A stretch of DNA of 58,615 nt from a virus, in the IMG/VR virus record IMGVR_UViG_3300043015_001060, positions 1 through 58,615 of that record; one strand, 5' to 3'. A program made the position numbers and the translations under genes. The stretch's first letter is position 1; each line of letters begins with the position of its first letter. Positions 46,045 to 54,733 of the stretch are shown piece after piece. The notes beneath the pieces were generated by a model. The model saw only the letters and a list, made by a program, of their open reading frames with translations, did no database searches and was not told the DNA's origin.

Positions 46045-46050
46045 ACACTT

Positions 46051-47028
46051 ATGGATATAGACTTTCTCGTAGAACGAGTACATCGCCTTCTTTTAGATAA
46101 CTTGCCTGTAAAAACAAGCAGAACGCCTAGTGGATGGATGACAATGAACTGTCCTATGTGTAATGATAAAAGAAAAAGAGGCGGCATAATTACTAGTGGT
46201 GCGAGAATAAGTTATAACTGTTTTAATTGTAATTTCTCTACTGGATGGGCACCTGGGCCAAGTTTAGGTAAAAAATATAAAGATCTTGCAGGACAATTAG
46301 GTGTAACAACAGATGAAATACATAAAGTTACAATTGAACTGCTTAAACACAGCGAACTTTTAGAAACAGAAGAAACCACAGATTATATCTACAATTTACA
46401 AAAGTTTAAAACAGAAGACTTACCAGCAAATGCTATGGCAGTTGATGATTTAGAAGACAATCATCCTGTTAAAATGTATGCGGTAAAAAGGGGACTACTA
46501 GGACTATATCCACTTTTATATTTTAATGAAAATTTATATAAAAAAAGACTAGTAGTGCCCTTTACTTATAATAACGAATTAGTAGGCTGGACTGCAAGGC
46601 ATATAAGTCCGCCAGACAAAAGTACACCTAAATACTTACATAAAATACAGCCTGGATATGTTTTTAATATTGATAGATTTGCTGACAGCAAAAGAGAAAT
46701 AGTTGTTGTAACAGAAGGTGTGTTTGATGCTATACAATTAGATGGTGTAAGTATACAAGGCAATAGTGTAACACCAGAACAAGCACACTTAATTGACAAA
46801 CTAGGTAAACGTGTTATACTTTGTCCGGATAGAGATAATGCAGGTAAAGAATTAATTAATCAAGCATTAGAACTAGGTTGGGAAGTTAGTTTTCCGCCAT
46901 GGCATGCCGATATAAAAGATGCCGATGAAGCAGTAACAATGTATGGTAGATTATTAACATTATCTAGTATTATAAAACATGCTACAGATAATAAATTAAA
47001 AGTTCAAGTAAAGGCAAAAATGTTATGA
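46051..47028 (+). CDS. gp61: DNA primase, T4 gp61-like
   Basis: A 325-residue primase: N-terminal zinc ribbon (CPMCNDKR ... YNCFNCNF), then a TOPRIM catalytic core with EGVFDAIQLDG and the LCPDRDNAGK acidic motif. It makes RNA primers for lagging-strand synthesis with the gp41 helicase encoded two genes downstream. A TTGACT/TATAAT promoter puts the ATG exactly at the expected +1. Confidence 0.93.
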   Translation: MDIDFLVERVHRLLLDNLPVKTSRTPSGWMTMNCPMCNDKRKRGGIITSGARISYNCFNCNFSTGWAPGPSLGKKYKDLAGQLGVTTDEIHKVTIELLKHSELLETEETTDYIYNLQKFKTEDLPANAMAVDDLEDNHPVKMYAVKRGLLGLYPLLYFNENLYKKRLVVPFTYNNELVGWTARHISPPDKSTPKYLHKIQPGYVFNIDRFADSKREIVVVTEGVFDAIQLDGVSIQGNSVTPEQAHLIDKLGKRVILCPDRDNAGKELINQALELGWEVSFPPWHADIKDADEAVTMYGRLLTLSSIIKHATDNKLKVQVKAKML

Positions 47029-47183
47029 GAGAAAAAATTAAAAATTGGGCAAATGTTTGTAAATTACATTGGAAAGAAATAGTAACACTATCTATTGCAT
47101 TACATTGGATAGTAGATCTATTAATTCTAGGTCCAATAGTTTTCTTTTTAGGATATATGTTTGGATTGTATACAGGACATTAA
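47025..47183 (+). CDS. 52-aa membrane protein
   Basis: Starts within the primase stop (ATGA overlap). A basic N-terminus is followed by a long hydrophobic region (IVTLSIALHWIV, then LLILGPIVFFLGYMFGLY). Placed between the primase and the SGNH-like gene with 1-nt spacing, so probably real. Function unknown. Confidence 0.6.
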   Translation: MREKIKNWANVCKLHWKEIVTLSIALHWIVDLLILGPIVFFLGYMFGLYTGH

Positions 47184-47184
47184 T

Positions 47185-47832
47185 ATGAAGTTATATGTAA
47201 ACGGTTGTAGTTTTAGTTACGGTAATACTTTAGAAAACAAATCTGCTTGGCCAGATTTTATGGAAGGTTATGAAGTTATTAATGAAAGTTGGATAGGTAG
47301 CAGTAATAAAAGGATACTTAGACGAACAAAAGAATATATAAAAACTCATGCAGTAAATGATACTATGTTTGTAATACAATTATCAGATTGGTTTAGAGAT
47401 GAATGGTATGATTCAGAATTTGATACTTGGATAGGTATGTGTAAAAATGATGTTGTATTAGATGATTTATCTTATAATAGAAGTGATATTGATATAGATG
47501 AACTTAATAAAAAAGTTACAAGTTTTGTACATCATTCTCTACTACATAGAAGTATTAAGACTGTAGAAGAAGAAACATATAACCTTATTAATTCAATGGT
47601 AGCATTCTTCAATCAACATGAGATACCTTACATGTTTACAGGAATGAGTTCACGTTGTATGCCTGCAGAAAATAATGTAGACATAATTGTACCTACGCAT
47701 TTTGTAAAACCTATAAGTATAATAGCAGGTAATAATGTAATAAGCACCAGCGATAGCCATCCAGACGATGCAGGACATAAACTATTTGCTAGATATATAA
47801 CTAATGAGATAAAGAATTATGAGCGATATTAA
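47185..47832 (+). CDS. SGNH-hydrolase-like protein 2
   Basis: A 215-residue protein starting MKLYVNGCSFSYG (nucleophile Ser in G-C-S) and ending with DSHPDDAGHKLF, a D-x-x-H block V. Diverged relative of the protein at 22029. ATG 47185 directly follows the previous stop. Esterase or deacylase activity is inferred; substrate unknown. Confidence 0.65.
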   Translation: MKLYVNGCSFSYGNTLENKSAWPDFMEGYEVINESWIGSSNKRILRRTKEYIKTHAVNDTMFVIQLSDWFRDEWYDSEFDTWIGMCKNDVVLDDLSYNRSDIDIDELNKKVTSFVHHSLLHRSIKTVEEETYNLINSMVAFFNQHEIPYMFTGMSSRCMPAENNVDIIVPTHFVKPISIIAGNNVISTSDSHPDDAGHKLFARYITNEIKNYERY

Positions 47833-49201
47833 AGAGTACAACGAAGAAACACAGGAACTATTTTTAAGATTTTTACTTAGCGACAATGACTTGTTTGCTA
47901 GATGTCAAAACATAGTTAAGCCTGAGTTTTTTAATTTAAAATATAGAAAAGCAGTAGATCTTTTTATTAGCCATAGTGTAAGCCATAATGCTATCCCTAC
48001 GCCTGAACAAGTTAGTGCAGTAGCAGGTATAAAACTAGAACCTATTCCAAATGTAACACCCGATCATCACAACTGGTTTATGAATGAGTTCGAGACATTC
48101 TGCAGACACAAAGCATTAGAAAAAGCAATTATTGAAAGCACAGACTTGTTAGAAAAACAAGACTATGGTACTGTGGAAAATAAAATTAAAGAAGCAAGCC
48201 AGGTAGGCTTAGTAAAAGATTTAGGTTTAGATTATTTTGAAAATCCGAAAGAAAGACTTGAATGGATCAAAGCACAGGCTGGTGCTATTAGCACAGGCTG
48301 GAAAGCAATAGATCAAAAACTATATGGTGGCGTTAATAGAGGAGAAATGTCAATATTTGCAGGAGGGTCAGGAGCGGGTAAAAGTTTATTCTTACAGAAT
48401 TTTGCTGTTAATTGGGTACTTGCAGGATATAATGTAGTTTATATTAGTTTAGAACTTAGTGAGCAACTTATTAGTATGAGACTAGACAGTATGGTTTCCG
48501 GCTATGGCGTGAAAGAAGTTATGAAAAACATCAGTGATGTAGATCTAAAAGTTCGTATGAAAGCCAAAGGTGCAGGTAGACTTAGAGTAAAACAGATGCC
48601 TAATGGTGTTACATCAAATGATCTCAGAACATTTTTACGTGAATATGAAATATCCTGTGGTGAAAAAGTAGATTGTTTACTTGTAGATTATCTAGATTTG
48701 ATGATGCCTATAAGTACAAAAGTAAGTGGCAGTGATTTGTTTATCAAAGACAAATATGTATCTGAAGAATTACGTAATTTAGCAGTAGAAAGAGACTTAT
48801 TATTTGTTACAGCATCGCAGTTAAATAGAGGTGCAGTAGAAGAAATAGAATTTGATCATCACCACATAGCAGGTGGTATCAGTAAAGTACAAACAGCAGA
48901 CAATGTTGTAGGTATATTTACTTCAAATGCTATGCGAGAAAAAGGCAGATATCAAATACAGTTTATGAAAACACGTTCTAGTAGTGGTGTTGGCACTAAA
49001 GTAGATTTAAGATTTGATCCTGACACACTAAGAATAGAAGACTTACAAGATGGTGACGAAGATGCAATGACTATTACTACAGGTTCACTAGTAGATCAAC
49101 TTAAACGTAATAATAGTATCAAAGCAGACGAACCTGAAGCACAAGACACAGTTAGCCAAGCAATGAATATGCGTGAGTTCTTGAAAAAGAATGACTTATA
49201 A
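47819..49201 (+). CDS. gp41: Replicative DNA helicase, T4 gp41-like (DnaB family)
   Basis: A 460-residue DnaB-type helicase: N-terminal helical domain, Walker A GGSGAGKS (about residues 182-189), VVYISLELSE, a Walker B-like VDCLLVDYLDLM, and a late QFMKTRSSSGVG Arg-finger region. Works with gp61 and gp32. Overlaps the SGNH-like gene by 14 nt. Confidence 0.94.
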   Translation: MSDIKEYNEETQELFLRFLLSDNDLFARCQNIVKPEFFNLKYRKAVDLFISHSVSHNAIPTPEQVSAVAGIKLEPIPNVTPDHHNWFMNEFETFCRHKALEKAIIESTDLLEKQDYGTVENKIKEASQVGLVKDLGLDYFENPKERLEWIKAQAGAISTGWKAIDQKLYGGVNRGEMSIFAGGSGAGKSLFLQNFAVNWVLAGYNVVYISLELSEQLISMRLDSMVSGYGVKEVMKNISDVDLKVRMKAKGAGRLRVKQMPNGVTSNDLRTFLREYEISCGEKVDCLLVDYLDLMMPISTKVSGSDLFIKDKYVSEELRNLAVERDLLFVTASQLNRGAVEEIEFDHHHIAGGISKVQTADNVVGIFTSNAMREKGRYQIQFMKTRSSSGVGTKVDLRFDPDTLRIEDLQDGDEDAMTITTGSLVDQLKRNNSIKADEPEAQDTVSQAMNMREFLKKNDL

Positions 49202-49202
49202 T

Positions 49203-49210
49203 GATAAATA
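49203..49210 (+). promoter_or_regulatory. Late promoter for the internal head protein operon
   Basis: GATAAATA with a 28-nt leader and TTGGAG before GTG 49239. It probably serves the run of overlapping genes to 53019. Confidence 0.8.
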
Positions 49211-49238
49211 GCATTATACGTTTTTATTTGGAGAAGCG

Positions 49239-49505
49239 GTGAGAAGAAGTATATTAGAAGAACTTAATCAGATATCTGTAGATAGAGATAGAGATCATGT
49301 TGTTTCTAATAGAGGAGAGCATGTAATTAATAGTGCAATTAATCTTATCGAGCAAATAGAAGAATATTATGATGAATCAACTGCTAAAGATCTAACAAAC
49401 AGAATTATCAATAGTATTAAAGGCCGAGACGGCAAAAAATTCTCCAGAGGTATTACAAAGATTATAAAAGAATCTCAACGAGAAAAAGAAAATGCTGATA
49501 AATGA
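49239..49505 (+). CDS. Small helical protein, 88 aa
   Basis: Starts at GTG 49239 behind TTGGAGAAG and a late promoter at 49203-49210. Helical with RGEHVINSAINLIEQIEEYYDE and NRIINSIKGRDGKKF. It is the first gene of the late internal-protein region. Resembles a conserved small protein of marine T4-like phages; function unknown. Confidence 0.65.
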   Translation: MRRSILEELNQISVDRDRDHVVSNRGEHVINSAINLIEQIEEYYDESTAKDLTNRIINSIKGRDGKKFSRGITKIIKESQREKENADK

Positions 49506-50112
49506 AATTATTGAAGGTATTGTAGAAGCACCACAAGGAAATACTGCCTCCCCTTTGGATGCTAAAACACGTGACGACATTGCTGACAGAAAAACATACA
49601 GTATTAATGGTAGAAAATACATTTGGGTTAAAGAAGTTAGTGCCTGGTACAGTCAAAATGATAGAGCATACGTTAGACCCGGGTCAGAATCTGATTATGT
49701 TCTAACTACTTCAGTACTTAACATAATGAATCCAAGGAAAAAAATTACATTAAATCCTTTTAAATTAGCAAATGATTTAATAGCAAAACCAATTGCAAAA
49801 AGACTTGGATTAAGAGGTATAGGCAAAGCAACTAGAACTGATCCAAACGCAAGTATTATGAAAAAAACAGGCACAATGATAGGTGGAGCAATTGGAAGAG
49901 GTTTAGATAAAATGACAGGCGACGGTGGTTATAAATTTAATAGACGTGGAAAACTAGACGATCCAGAACTATCAAATACTCCTGATACTCCTAATACTTT
50001 CGACGAACCTAAGACTAAAAAACCGAATATTATAAATTTAGATAAAAAACGTAAAAAATCAAATAAAAAATCAAGTATCTTAATGCCAGGTGATCCTGAC
50101 TTTAGAAAATAG
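49492..50112 (+). CDS. Probable internal head protein 1
   Basis: A 206-residue protein starting MLINEIIEGIVEAPQG, with a gp21-like cut site after E12 (I-V-E|A). The mature part is basic with Lys-rich C-terminal stretches (KKRKKSNKKSS) and a Gly-rich hydrophobic patch (GTMIGGAIGRG). Overlaps the preceding gene by 14 nt. A DNA-associated role in the head is inferred. Confidence 0.6.
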   Translation: MLINEIIEGIVEAPQGNTASPLDAKTRDDIADRKTYSINGRKYIWVKEVSAWYSQNDRAYVRPGSESDYVLTTSVLNIMNPRKKITLNPFKLANDLIAKPIAKRLGLRGIGKATRTDPNASIMKKTGTMIGGAIGRGLDKMTGDGGYKFNRRGKLDDPELSNTPDTPNTFDEPKTKKPNIINLDKKRKKSNKKSSILMPGDPDFRK

Positions 50113-50117
50113 TACAA

Positions 50118-51377
50118 ATGAAATTCAACGAAATTTCACAAGGATATGTTACTGAACTTATACTTGAAGCAGTAGGCAAAAACACTCATCTCGAGCATCT
50201 CGAAGATCATATTTTTAATAAAGGCTTTGAAGGAGCCAAAGAAGCAATAAATTATCTATCTAGTCTACACGAAATGCTAGAAGGAAATTCTAAAACTCCT
50301 ATCAGCATGACAACAAAATGGGATGGTGCTCCGGCAATCATTGCAGGCAGAGATCCAGAAACTGGTAAATTTTTTGTAGGCACCAAGGGAGTGTTTGCTA
50401 CTAGAAAGCCTAAAATAAACTTTACAGAAAAAGACATAGATGAAAATCATCCTGCAGAAGGCTTACGAGACAAATTAAAACTTGCATTAAGGACTTTGAG
50501 CAAATTGAATTGGAACACAGTTGCACAGGGTGATATGTTATTTTCTAAAGAAGATTTACAAAAAACAAATATAGACGGTGAAGAAGTTCTACTATTTAAA
50601 CCCAACACAATAGTTTATGCAGTCCCTACTAATAGTGATTTAGCAAAAGAAATTGCTAGTGCAGATATAGGCATTGTATGGCACACAGAGTATGTAGGTG
50701 GACCTACACTTGCAGATACACGAGCCAAGTTTGGTTTTAATGCTGATGTATTAGGTAATAGTAAAAGTGTATGGCATAGAGATGCTATAATAAAAAATTT
50801 AAGCGGCATAGTTACATTCACAAAAGAAGAAAGTATTGATGTACTAAATGCAATTAATTCTGCAACAGCATATATGAAAAGTATAGACTCTAGTACATTT
50901 AATTGGTTAGAACAAGGAAATGAATTAATAGGTAAAGATTTTTTACAACAATTAAAGGCTCATGTAAATAACAATATTAGAGCAGGAGCATTTGATAAGC
51001 CTACTAAATTTGCACAAGGATTTATTCAAAAGTACATAGCCTTTATGACAAAGGAAATAGACAAAGTTAAACAACAATCTACTAAAGATGCTAAATTACA
51101 AAAACAGGTAGCAGGTGTTAAATTTATAAGAAAAAATTTAAAAAGTATTGTAGCAGTATATGATTTGTATTTAAAAATCATAGAAGCAAAAATTAAGATT
51201 ATTAGGAAATTAGAAATAATTAGACAAATGCCTACATTTAAAGAAACAGAAAATGGGTATGAAGTAACAGGCGAAGAAGGATTTGTTGCAGTTGATAGAA
51301 AGGGTAATGCTTTGAAACTAGTTGATAGATTAGAGTTTAGTAAATTAAACTTTGGTTCAGGGAGGCCTGGAGCATAA
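50118..51377 (+). CDS. Nucleotidyltransferase/ligase-like protein with capsid-targeting N-terminus
   Basis: A 419-residue protein. MKFNEISQGYVTELILEA carries a gp21-type site after E17 (L-I-L-E|A). Residues 67-70 form KWDG in STxK-like context (ISMTTKWDGAP), similar to motif I of RNA/DNA ligases where Lys takes the AMP; QGDMLF at 137-142 could be motif III. I associate the family with an uncharacterised protein group of marine T4-like phages. If both readings are right, the virion delivers an enzyme that joins or caps nucleic acid. Confidence 0.65.
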   Translation: MKFNEISQGYVTELILEAVGKNTHLEHLEDHIFNKGFEGAKEAINYLSSLHEMLEGNSKTPISMTTKWDGAPAIIAGRDPETGKFFVGTKGVFATRKPKINFTEKDIDENHPAEGLRDKLKLALRTLSKLNWNTVAQGDMLFSKEDLQKTNIDGEEVLLFKPNTIVYAVPTNSDLAKEIASADIGIVWHTEYVGGPTLADTRAKFGFNADVLGNSKSVWHRDAIIKNLSGIVTFTKEESIDVLNAINSATAYMKSIDSSTFNWLEQGNELIGKDFLQQLKAHVNNNIRAGAFDKPTKFAQGFIQKYIAFMTKEIDKVKQQSTKDAKLQKQVAGVKFIRKNLKSIVAVYDLYLKIIEAKIKIIRKLEIIRQMPTFKETENGYEVTGEEGFVAVDRKGNALKLVDRLEFSKLNFGSGRPGA

Positions 51378-52513
51378 TGGATACTATGACATTAGATCAG
51401 ATGTTATCAAAGTTACAAAAAGATATGAAAGAAAGGCATCATCCAGATTGGCTTGGCTGGGTAAGTCAAAATAAAGTTTTTAAATTAAAAAATATTGATA
51501 TAGACTCTGTATCTCCTGCAGATGGTTGGCAAGGAAATAAAGATAACATAGATAACATGTTTAAGAGTAATTTAAGTGATGCTCCTATCATTGTAGTTCA
51601 TAAAAATGGCGGCATTATTGATGGCAATCATAGACATCAAGCATTAAAGAAACAAGGTGCTAAAACAATACAAGCCTATGTGGGCGAAGATAAAATGGAA
51701 TTTAAATTAATAGATAAAGAAATATCAGAAGCAAGACTATGGCGTCAAAGTAGACAATTTGGCGAGATGGATGGACGAGGTATTGCCGATTTATTATATC
51801 TAAGTTTTTTATCGTTGCTTACATTTGCAAAAGATGATTATAAATCCGATTATGCTAAAGCATATGCAAGACAAACTTCGCAGTATGGTACTTTTACTAT
51901 GTTTAGGAGCCATGCTACAGACATTTATCTTTTAGCATATCAAGTAAAAAATCCAAAGAACAAACATATAAGTTTAAAAAATAACATAGAAAGCACTAGG
52001 TTTTTAAAAAGTTTATCTTTCGATTCTAGAAAATTTTATTTCATACTATCTAAAATTGCAAGAGGCAATCTCAATAAAAGCGAAATATCTACATACCTTT
52101 TTAGATTAGAAGCACAACTTAAGATATCAAATGCAAACTTTAAGCAATATAGACGTTACATCAATGATTGGGAAAATTTAAAATTTGCACAAAGGCAATA
52201 TGTTACCAGCAAACTTATTCAAGACTTTAGACGATTAGGTCGAGGAAGTGAAATGGTTTCATCTTTGAGTGATATGGCAAAGTATAAAAAATACAGAATA
52301 TCAGATGAAGTTAAGAGTAGAAGTTATAAAAAACCAAAACCTTCAGCAACTTCAAGAGTAGTTGGTACAGCCGCAGGTGCAATAGCAGGTAGGTATGTTG
52401 GTAAAAAGGTTGCAAAGAAGTTGGGCAAAGATATTGATAAATATAAGAAGTACGGCACAGGTATAGGCGCAATAGCAGGTTATTGGGCAAGTGGCCGGAA
52501 GAAACAACAATGA
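51377..52513 (+). CDS. ParB/sulfiredoxin-like protein with glycine-zipper C-terminus
   Basis: A 378-residue protein. Residues about 69-105 hold the ParB-like IIVVHKNGGIIDGNHRHQAL signature (a nuclease or NTPase fold). ISE|A at 116-119 is a possible prohead-protease site. The middle is helical. The last 60 residues have Gly-zipper repeats (GTAAGAIAGRYVGKK, GTGIGAIAGYWASG) typical of membrane insertion. Overlaps the previous gene as TAATG. Likely co-packaged, by context only. Confidence 0.65.
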   Translation: MDTMTLDQMLSKLQKDMKERHHPDWLGWVSQNKVFKLKNIDIDSVSPADGWQGNKDNIDNMFKSNLSDAPIIVVHKNGGIIDGNHRHQALKKQGAKTIQAYVGEDKMEFKLIDKEISEARLWRQSRQFGEMDGRGIADLLYLSFLSLLTFAKDDYKSDYAKAYARQTSQYGTFTMFRSHATDIYLLAYQVKNPKNKHISLKNNIESTRFLKSLSFDSRKFYFILSKIARGNLNKSEISTYLFRLEAQLKISNANFKQYRRYINDWENLKFAQRQYVTSKLIQDFRRLGRGSEMVSSLSDMAKYKKYRISDEVKSRSYKKPKPSATSRVVGTAAGAIAGRYVGKKVAKKLGKDIDKYKKYGTGIGAIAGYWASGRKKQQ

Positions 52514-53019
52514 AAATAAACGAGATAATTTTAAAAGAAGAAGCATTTAGTCCCCAAGAGTTAACGGCTTATGCATCATCTCTTTATCAATTGGGTAGAA
52601 GTAGAGAAGCAGTTTTGACTTTACAAATTGCTTCTGATCCTAAATATAATAACTCGATTGATGCTATTCAAGGTGAAGTTGCACGTCGAATTTCTAAAAT
52701 GACTGGTGGCGATAACGAAGCATCTAAACAAGAATTTGATTCAGCAAAAAATAATTATGTCAAAGCATTTGGTGGTGCTCCTAAATCTAGTCCTAAATCT
52801 AGTGAAGAACCTAGATCACGAGGTGCCCAAGTAGGTAATACAAATGCTCAAAAGTATGATAAAAGACGAGCGTCTAGTTATAGACAAAAAGCCAAAGATT
52901 TTTATCATGACAATAAAATTGATACAACAAGTCTAGGATCAACAGTAGATACATCATTGAATTTAGGTCGAAAAATAAATTCAAAATTAGGTCAGTATTC
53001 ACCTAGATCATCTAAATAA
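52510..53019 (+). CDS. Probable internal head protein 2
   Basis: ATG 52510 overlaps the previous stop as ATGA. The 169-residue protein begins MKINEIILKEEAF, with a weaker possible cut L-K-E|E. The rest is Ser/Lys-rich with a helical N-terminal domain (LTAYASSLYQLGRSREAVLTL). Function unknown. Confidence 0.6.
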   Translation: MKINEIILKEEAFSPQELTAYASSLYQLGRSREAVLTLQIASDPKYNNSIDAIQGEVARRISKMTGGDNEASKQEFDSAKNNYVKAFGGAPKSSPKSSEEPRSRGAQVGNTNAQKYDKRRASSYRQKAKDFYHDNKIDTTSLGSTVDTSLNLGRKINSKLGQYSPRSSK

Positions 53020-53033
53020 AAACCTTTAAATTT

Positions 53034-53041
53034 GATAAATA
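53034..53041 (+). promoter_or_regulatory. Late promoter for MAQS-1
   Basis: GATAAATA; 46-nt leader with AAGGAG. Confidence 0.85.
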
Positions 53042-53087
53042 AGTGCATATGATACTTTTATAGTATCTGTGTTTAAGGAGAATTAAA

Positions 53088-53348
53088 ATGGCACAATCAG
53101 ATAGAAGAGCGGCGGCGGCTGGTGAGTTTATTGGTAAAGATGTATTCTTAAAAAGTTTTCAACAACAATCAGGAAACATTTCAGCAACTCAATTAACAGC
53201 ACTAGTTAGTTCAGTCCAAAACTTGAACCTTTCAGTATTAAAACTTGGCGCAGTTAGTGGCGACACAGTTAATATGATTCTAGAAGGTGCAGACAACTTA
53301 GCAAACGGTGACCTAGCAGGACACGTTATTGCAGACGTCTCATTCTAA
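53088..53348 (+). CDS. Short late protein MAQS-1 (86 aa)
   Basis: A single-gene late unit with GATAAATA promoter (53034-53041), AAGGAG Shine-Dalgarno and intrinsic terminator. Ala-rich start (MAQSDRRAAAAGEFIG) and helical middle. The next gene has the same MAQS start and the same monocistronic layout. Strong single-gene expression suggests an abundant virion component such as a decoration protein; unproved. Confidence 0.7.
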   Translation: MAQSDRRAAAAGEFIGKDVFLKSFQQQSGNISATQLTALVSSVQNLNLSVLKLGAVSGDTVNMILEGADNLANGDLAGHVIADVSF

Positions 53349-53364
53349 GTTAAACTAAACTTAA

Positions 53365-53392
53365 TAAAAAGGCAGTTATACTGCCTTTTTTT
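53365..53392 (+). terminator. Intrinsic terminator after MAQS-1
   Basis: Stem AAAAAGGCAG/CTGCCTTTTT with a TTATA loop and T run. Confidence 0.9.
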
Positions 53393-53404
53393 ATGGCTAA
53401 AAGT

Positions 53405-53412
53405 GATAAATA
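53405..53412 (+). promoter_or_regulatory. Late promoter for MAQS-2
   Basis: GATAAATA; 50-nt leader with TAGGAG. Confidence 0.85.
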
Positions 53413-53462
53413 AAAGCAAAGGATACAGTAAAACAAGTATCCAGTAACATAGGAGAATTATA

Positions 53463-53711
53463 ATGGCACAATCAAACCCAAACGCGGCAGTTAGAGCGGC
53501 AAACGGATTCGTAGGAACTACTCACATTATGTCAGTTACAGACGTATCTGTAGTTTCAGTTGAAGCAGTATGTACAGAAGCACAAAACGAAGGTTTTGTT
53601 GTTGTAGCAGTTGAAAATGACGTAGCAAGTGACGGATGTCACATTGCGGTACAAGGCGCAGGCGCAACACCTTCATTCACAGGTGCAACATTAGTAGTAA
53701 CATTTAGTTAA
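53463..53711 (+). CDS. Short late protein MAQS-2 (82 aa)
   Basis: Own promoter (53405-53412), TAGGAG Shine-Dalgarno and terminator. MAQSNPNAAVRAANGF then an alternating small-hydrophobic pattern (VTDVSVVSVEAVC, GFVVVAVENDVASDGCHIAVQG) that reads like a beta-sandwich. Likely a high-copy virion protein. Confidence 0.7.
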   Translation: MAQSNPNAAVRAANGFVGTTHIMSVTDVSVVSVEAVCTEAQNEGFVVVAVENDVASDGCHIAVQGAGATPSFTGATLVVTFS

Positions 53712-53732
53712 GACTTAGTTTTTACACAAAAG

Positions 53733-53760
53733 AATCCTCGTTTATACGGGGATTTTTTTT
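53733..53760 (+). terminator. Intrinsic terminator after MAQS-2
   Basis: An 8-bp stem (AATCCTCG/CGGGGATT, one G-T pair), loop TTTATA, followed by a T run. Confidence 0.9.
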
Positions 53761-53781
53761 GACTAGCAAAAAGTATAAACT

Positions 53782-53789
53782 GATAAATA
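53782..53789 (+). promoter_or_regulatory. Late promoter for 53810 gene and giant-protein operon
   Basis: GATAAATA with a 20-nt leader and ACGGAG. No other promoter is visible before the giant gene at 54733. Confidence 0.8.
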
Positions 53790-53809
53790 GTACAAAGACG
53801 GAGACACAC

Positions 53810-54214
53810 ATGGTTGGACAAAGAAGCGGTGCGATGGGCAGTAGTGAGGTATTATCGAGTAATATAGAATATTACACACTATTCACTACAATTGATATCA
53901 CACAAACAGGCGATTTTTCTGATAACACACAAAAAGATTTTGAAAGTGTTGTACAAGTAATAGGTTTAAGAGCACAACCAATTATTATGAATACACCGGT
54001 AGCACTTAATGGTGTAGGCCAAAATCTTTTAGAAAATTATGGTGCACCAAGCATTACTGGAGCAGGTTGGATTTTTAAATTTGCTTTTGAAAGAGAAGGT
54101 GTACACACATTAGACACGTTAAAAGATGAATTAAACGGTATTGTTTTAAACGGCGGTACTATAGATACAAAGAGTTCTATCAATATGGAATTCACTAAAC
54201 AAGATTTATTATAA
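53810..54214 (+). CDS. Hypothetical structural protein, 134 aa
   Basis: Starts at ATG 53810, behind GATAAATA (53782-53789) and ACGGAG. Sequence (MVGQRSGAMGSSEVLSSNIEYYTLFTTIDIT...) suggests a beta-rich virion protein. It ends 1 nt before a small coiled-coil/TM gene. Confidence 0.65.
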   Translation: MVGQRSGAMGSSEVLSSNIEYYTLFTTIDITQTGDFSDNTQKDFESVVQVIGLRAQPIIMNTPVALNGVGQNLLENYGAPSITGAGWIFKFAFEREGVHTLDTLKDELNGIVLNGGTIDTKSSINMEFTKQDLL

Positions 54215-54215
54215 T

Positions 54216-54458
54216 ATGCCAAAAAAGCCTACAATTAAAAAAGAAACTAAGCCTTATAATCAAGACGGAAACCTAGAAGCACACATAATTGCTGACATGC
54301 TACGAATAGAAAGCATTACTACTGAGTTACGTGAATTTAAGGATGATACAAAAATGCGATTTAACAAATTAGAAAGTTGGATTGTAGCCATTGTAGGCAT
54401 AACAGTAACATCTTTACTTGCTATTATTGGTATCTTCATAGAGAGTTTACTTGGATGA
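54216..54458 (+). CDS. Coiled-coil protein with C-terminal TM helix
   Basis: An 80-residue protein: Lys-rich start, helix (LEAHIIADMLRIESITTELREF) and a hydrophobic end (WIVAIVGITVTSLLAIIGIFIESLL). Spacing to both neighbours is minimal. The design resembles a small tail-anchored membrane protein; function unknown. Confidence 0.65.
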   Translation: MPKKPTIKKETKPYNQDGNLEAHIIADMLRIESITTELREFKDDTKMRFNKLESWIVAIVGITVTSLLAIIGIFIESLLG

Positions 54459-54733
54459 AATTACAAGAATTCAGCAGTATACTTGAAGCCAGAATGGTAT
54501 GGCGTAAACAAGGTAATAAGATTAAACGTGCAGTTCGTTGTACTAGTGGTCCTAGAAAAGGTAGAGTGGTTGCAACATCATCACAATGTTCTAAACCTAT
54601 CAACATAGCAAAAAGATTAAATCTCAAACGAACTAAAGCCAAACTAGGTGGCAGGATGAGGTTCAAAGCAAAAAGAACAAAGAGAATGAATCCTTTGAGC
54701 AGAAGATTAAGAACACTTAATAAGAGAAGGTAA
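54455..54733 (+). CDS. Very basic internal head protein
   Basis: ATGA overlap with the preceding gene. The 92-residue protein begins MKLQEFSSILEARMV with a gp21-type site after E11 (I-L-E|A). The mature part is extremely Arg/Lys-rich (KRAVRC, RLNLKRTKAKLGGRMRFKAKRTKRM), so it should bind DNA in the capsid. An alternative start at 54377 in the same frame lies inside the upstream gene and lacks a CTS-like beginning. Confidence 0.7.
   Translation: MKLQEFSSILEARMVWRKQGNKIKRAVRCTSGPRKGRVVATSSQCSKPINIAKRLNLKRTKAKLGGRMRFKAKRTKRMNPLSRRLRTLNKRR

Noticed and set aside
52437-52444. GATAAATA-like string inside the 51377 gene as promoter
   Set aside because: It encodes part of the protein and is not followed by a start codon at promoter spacing.
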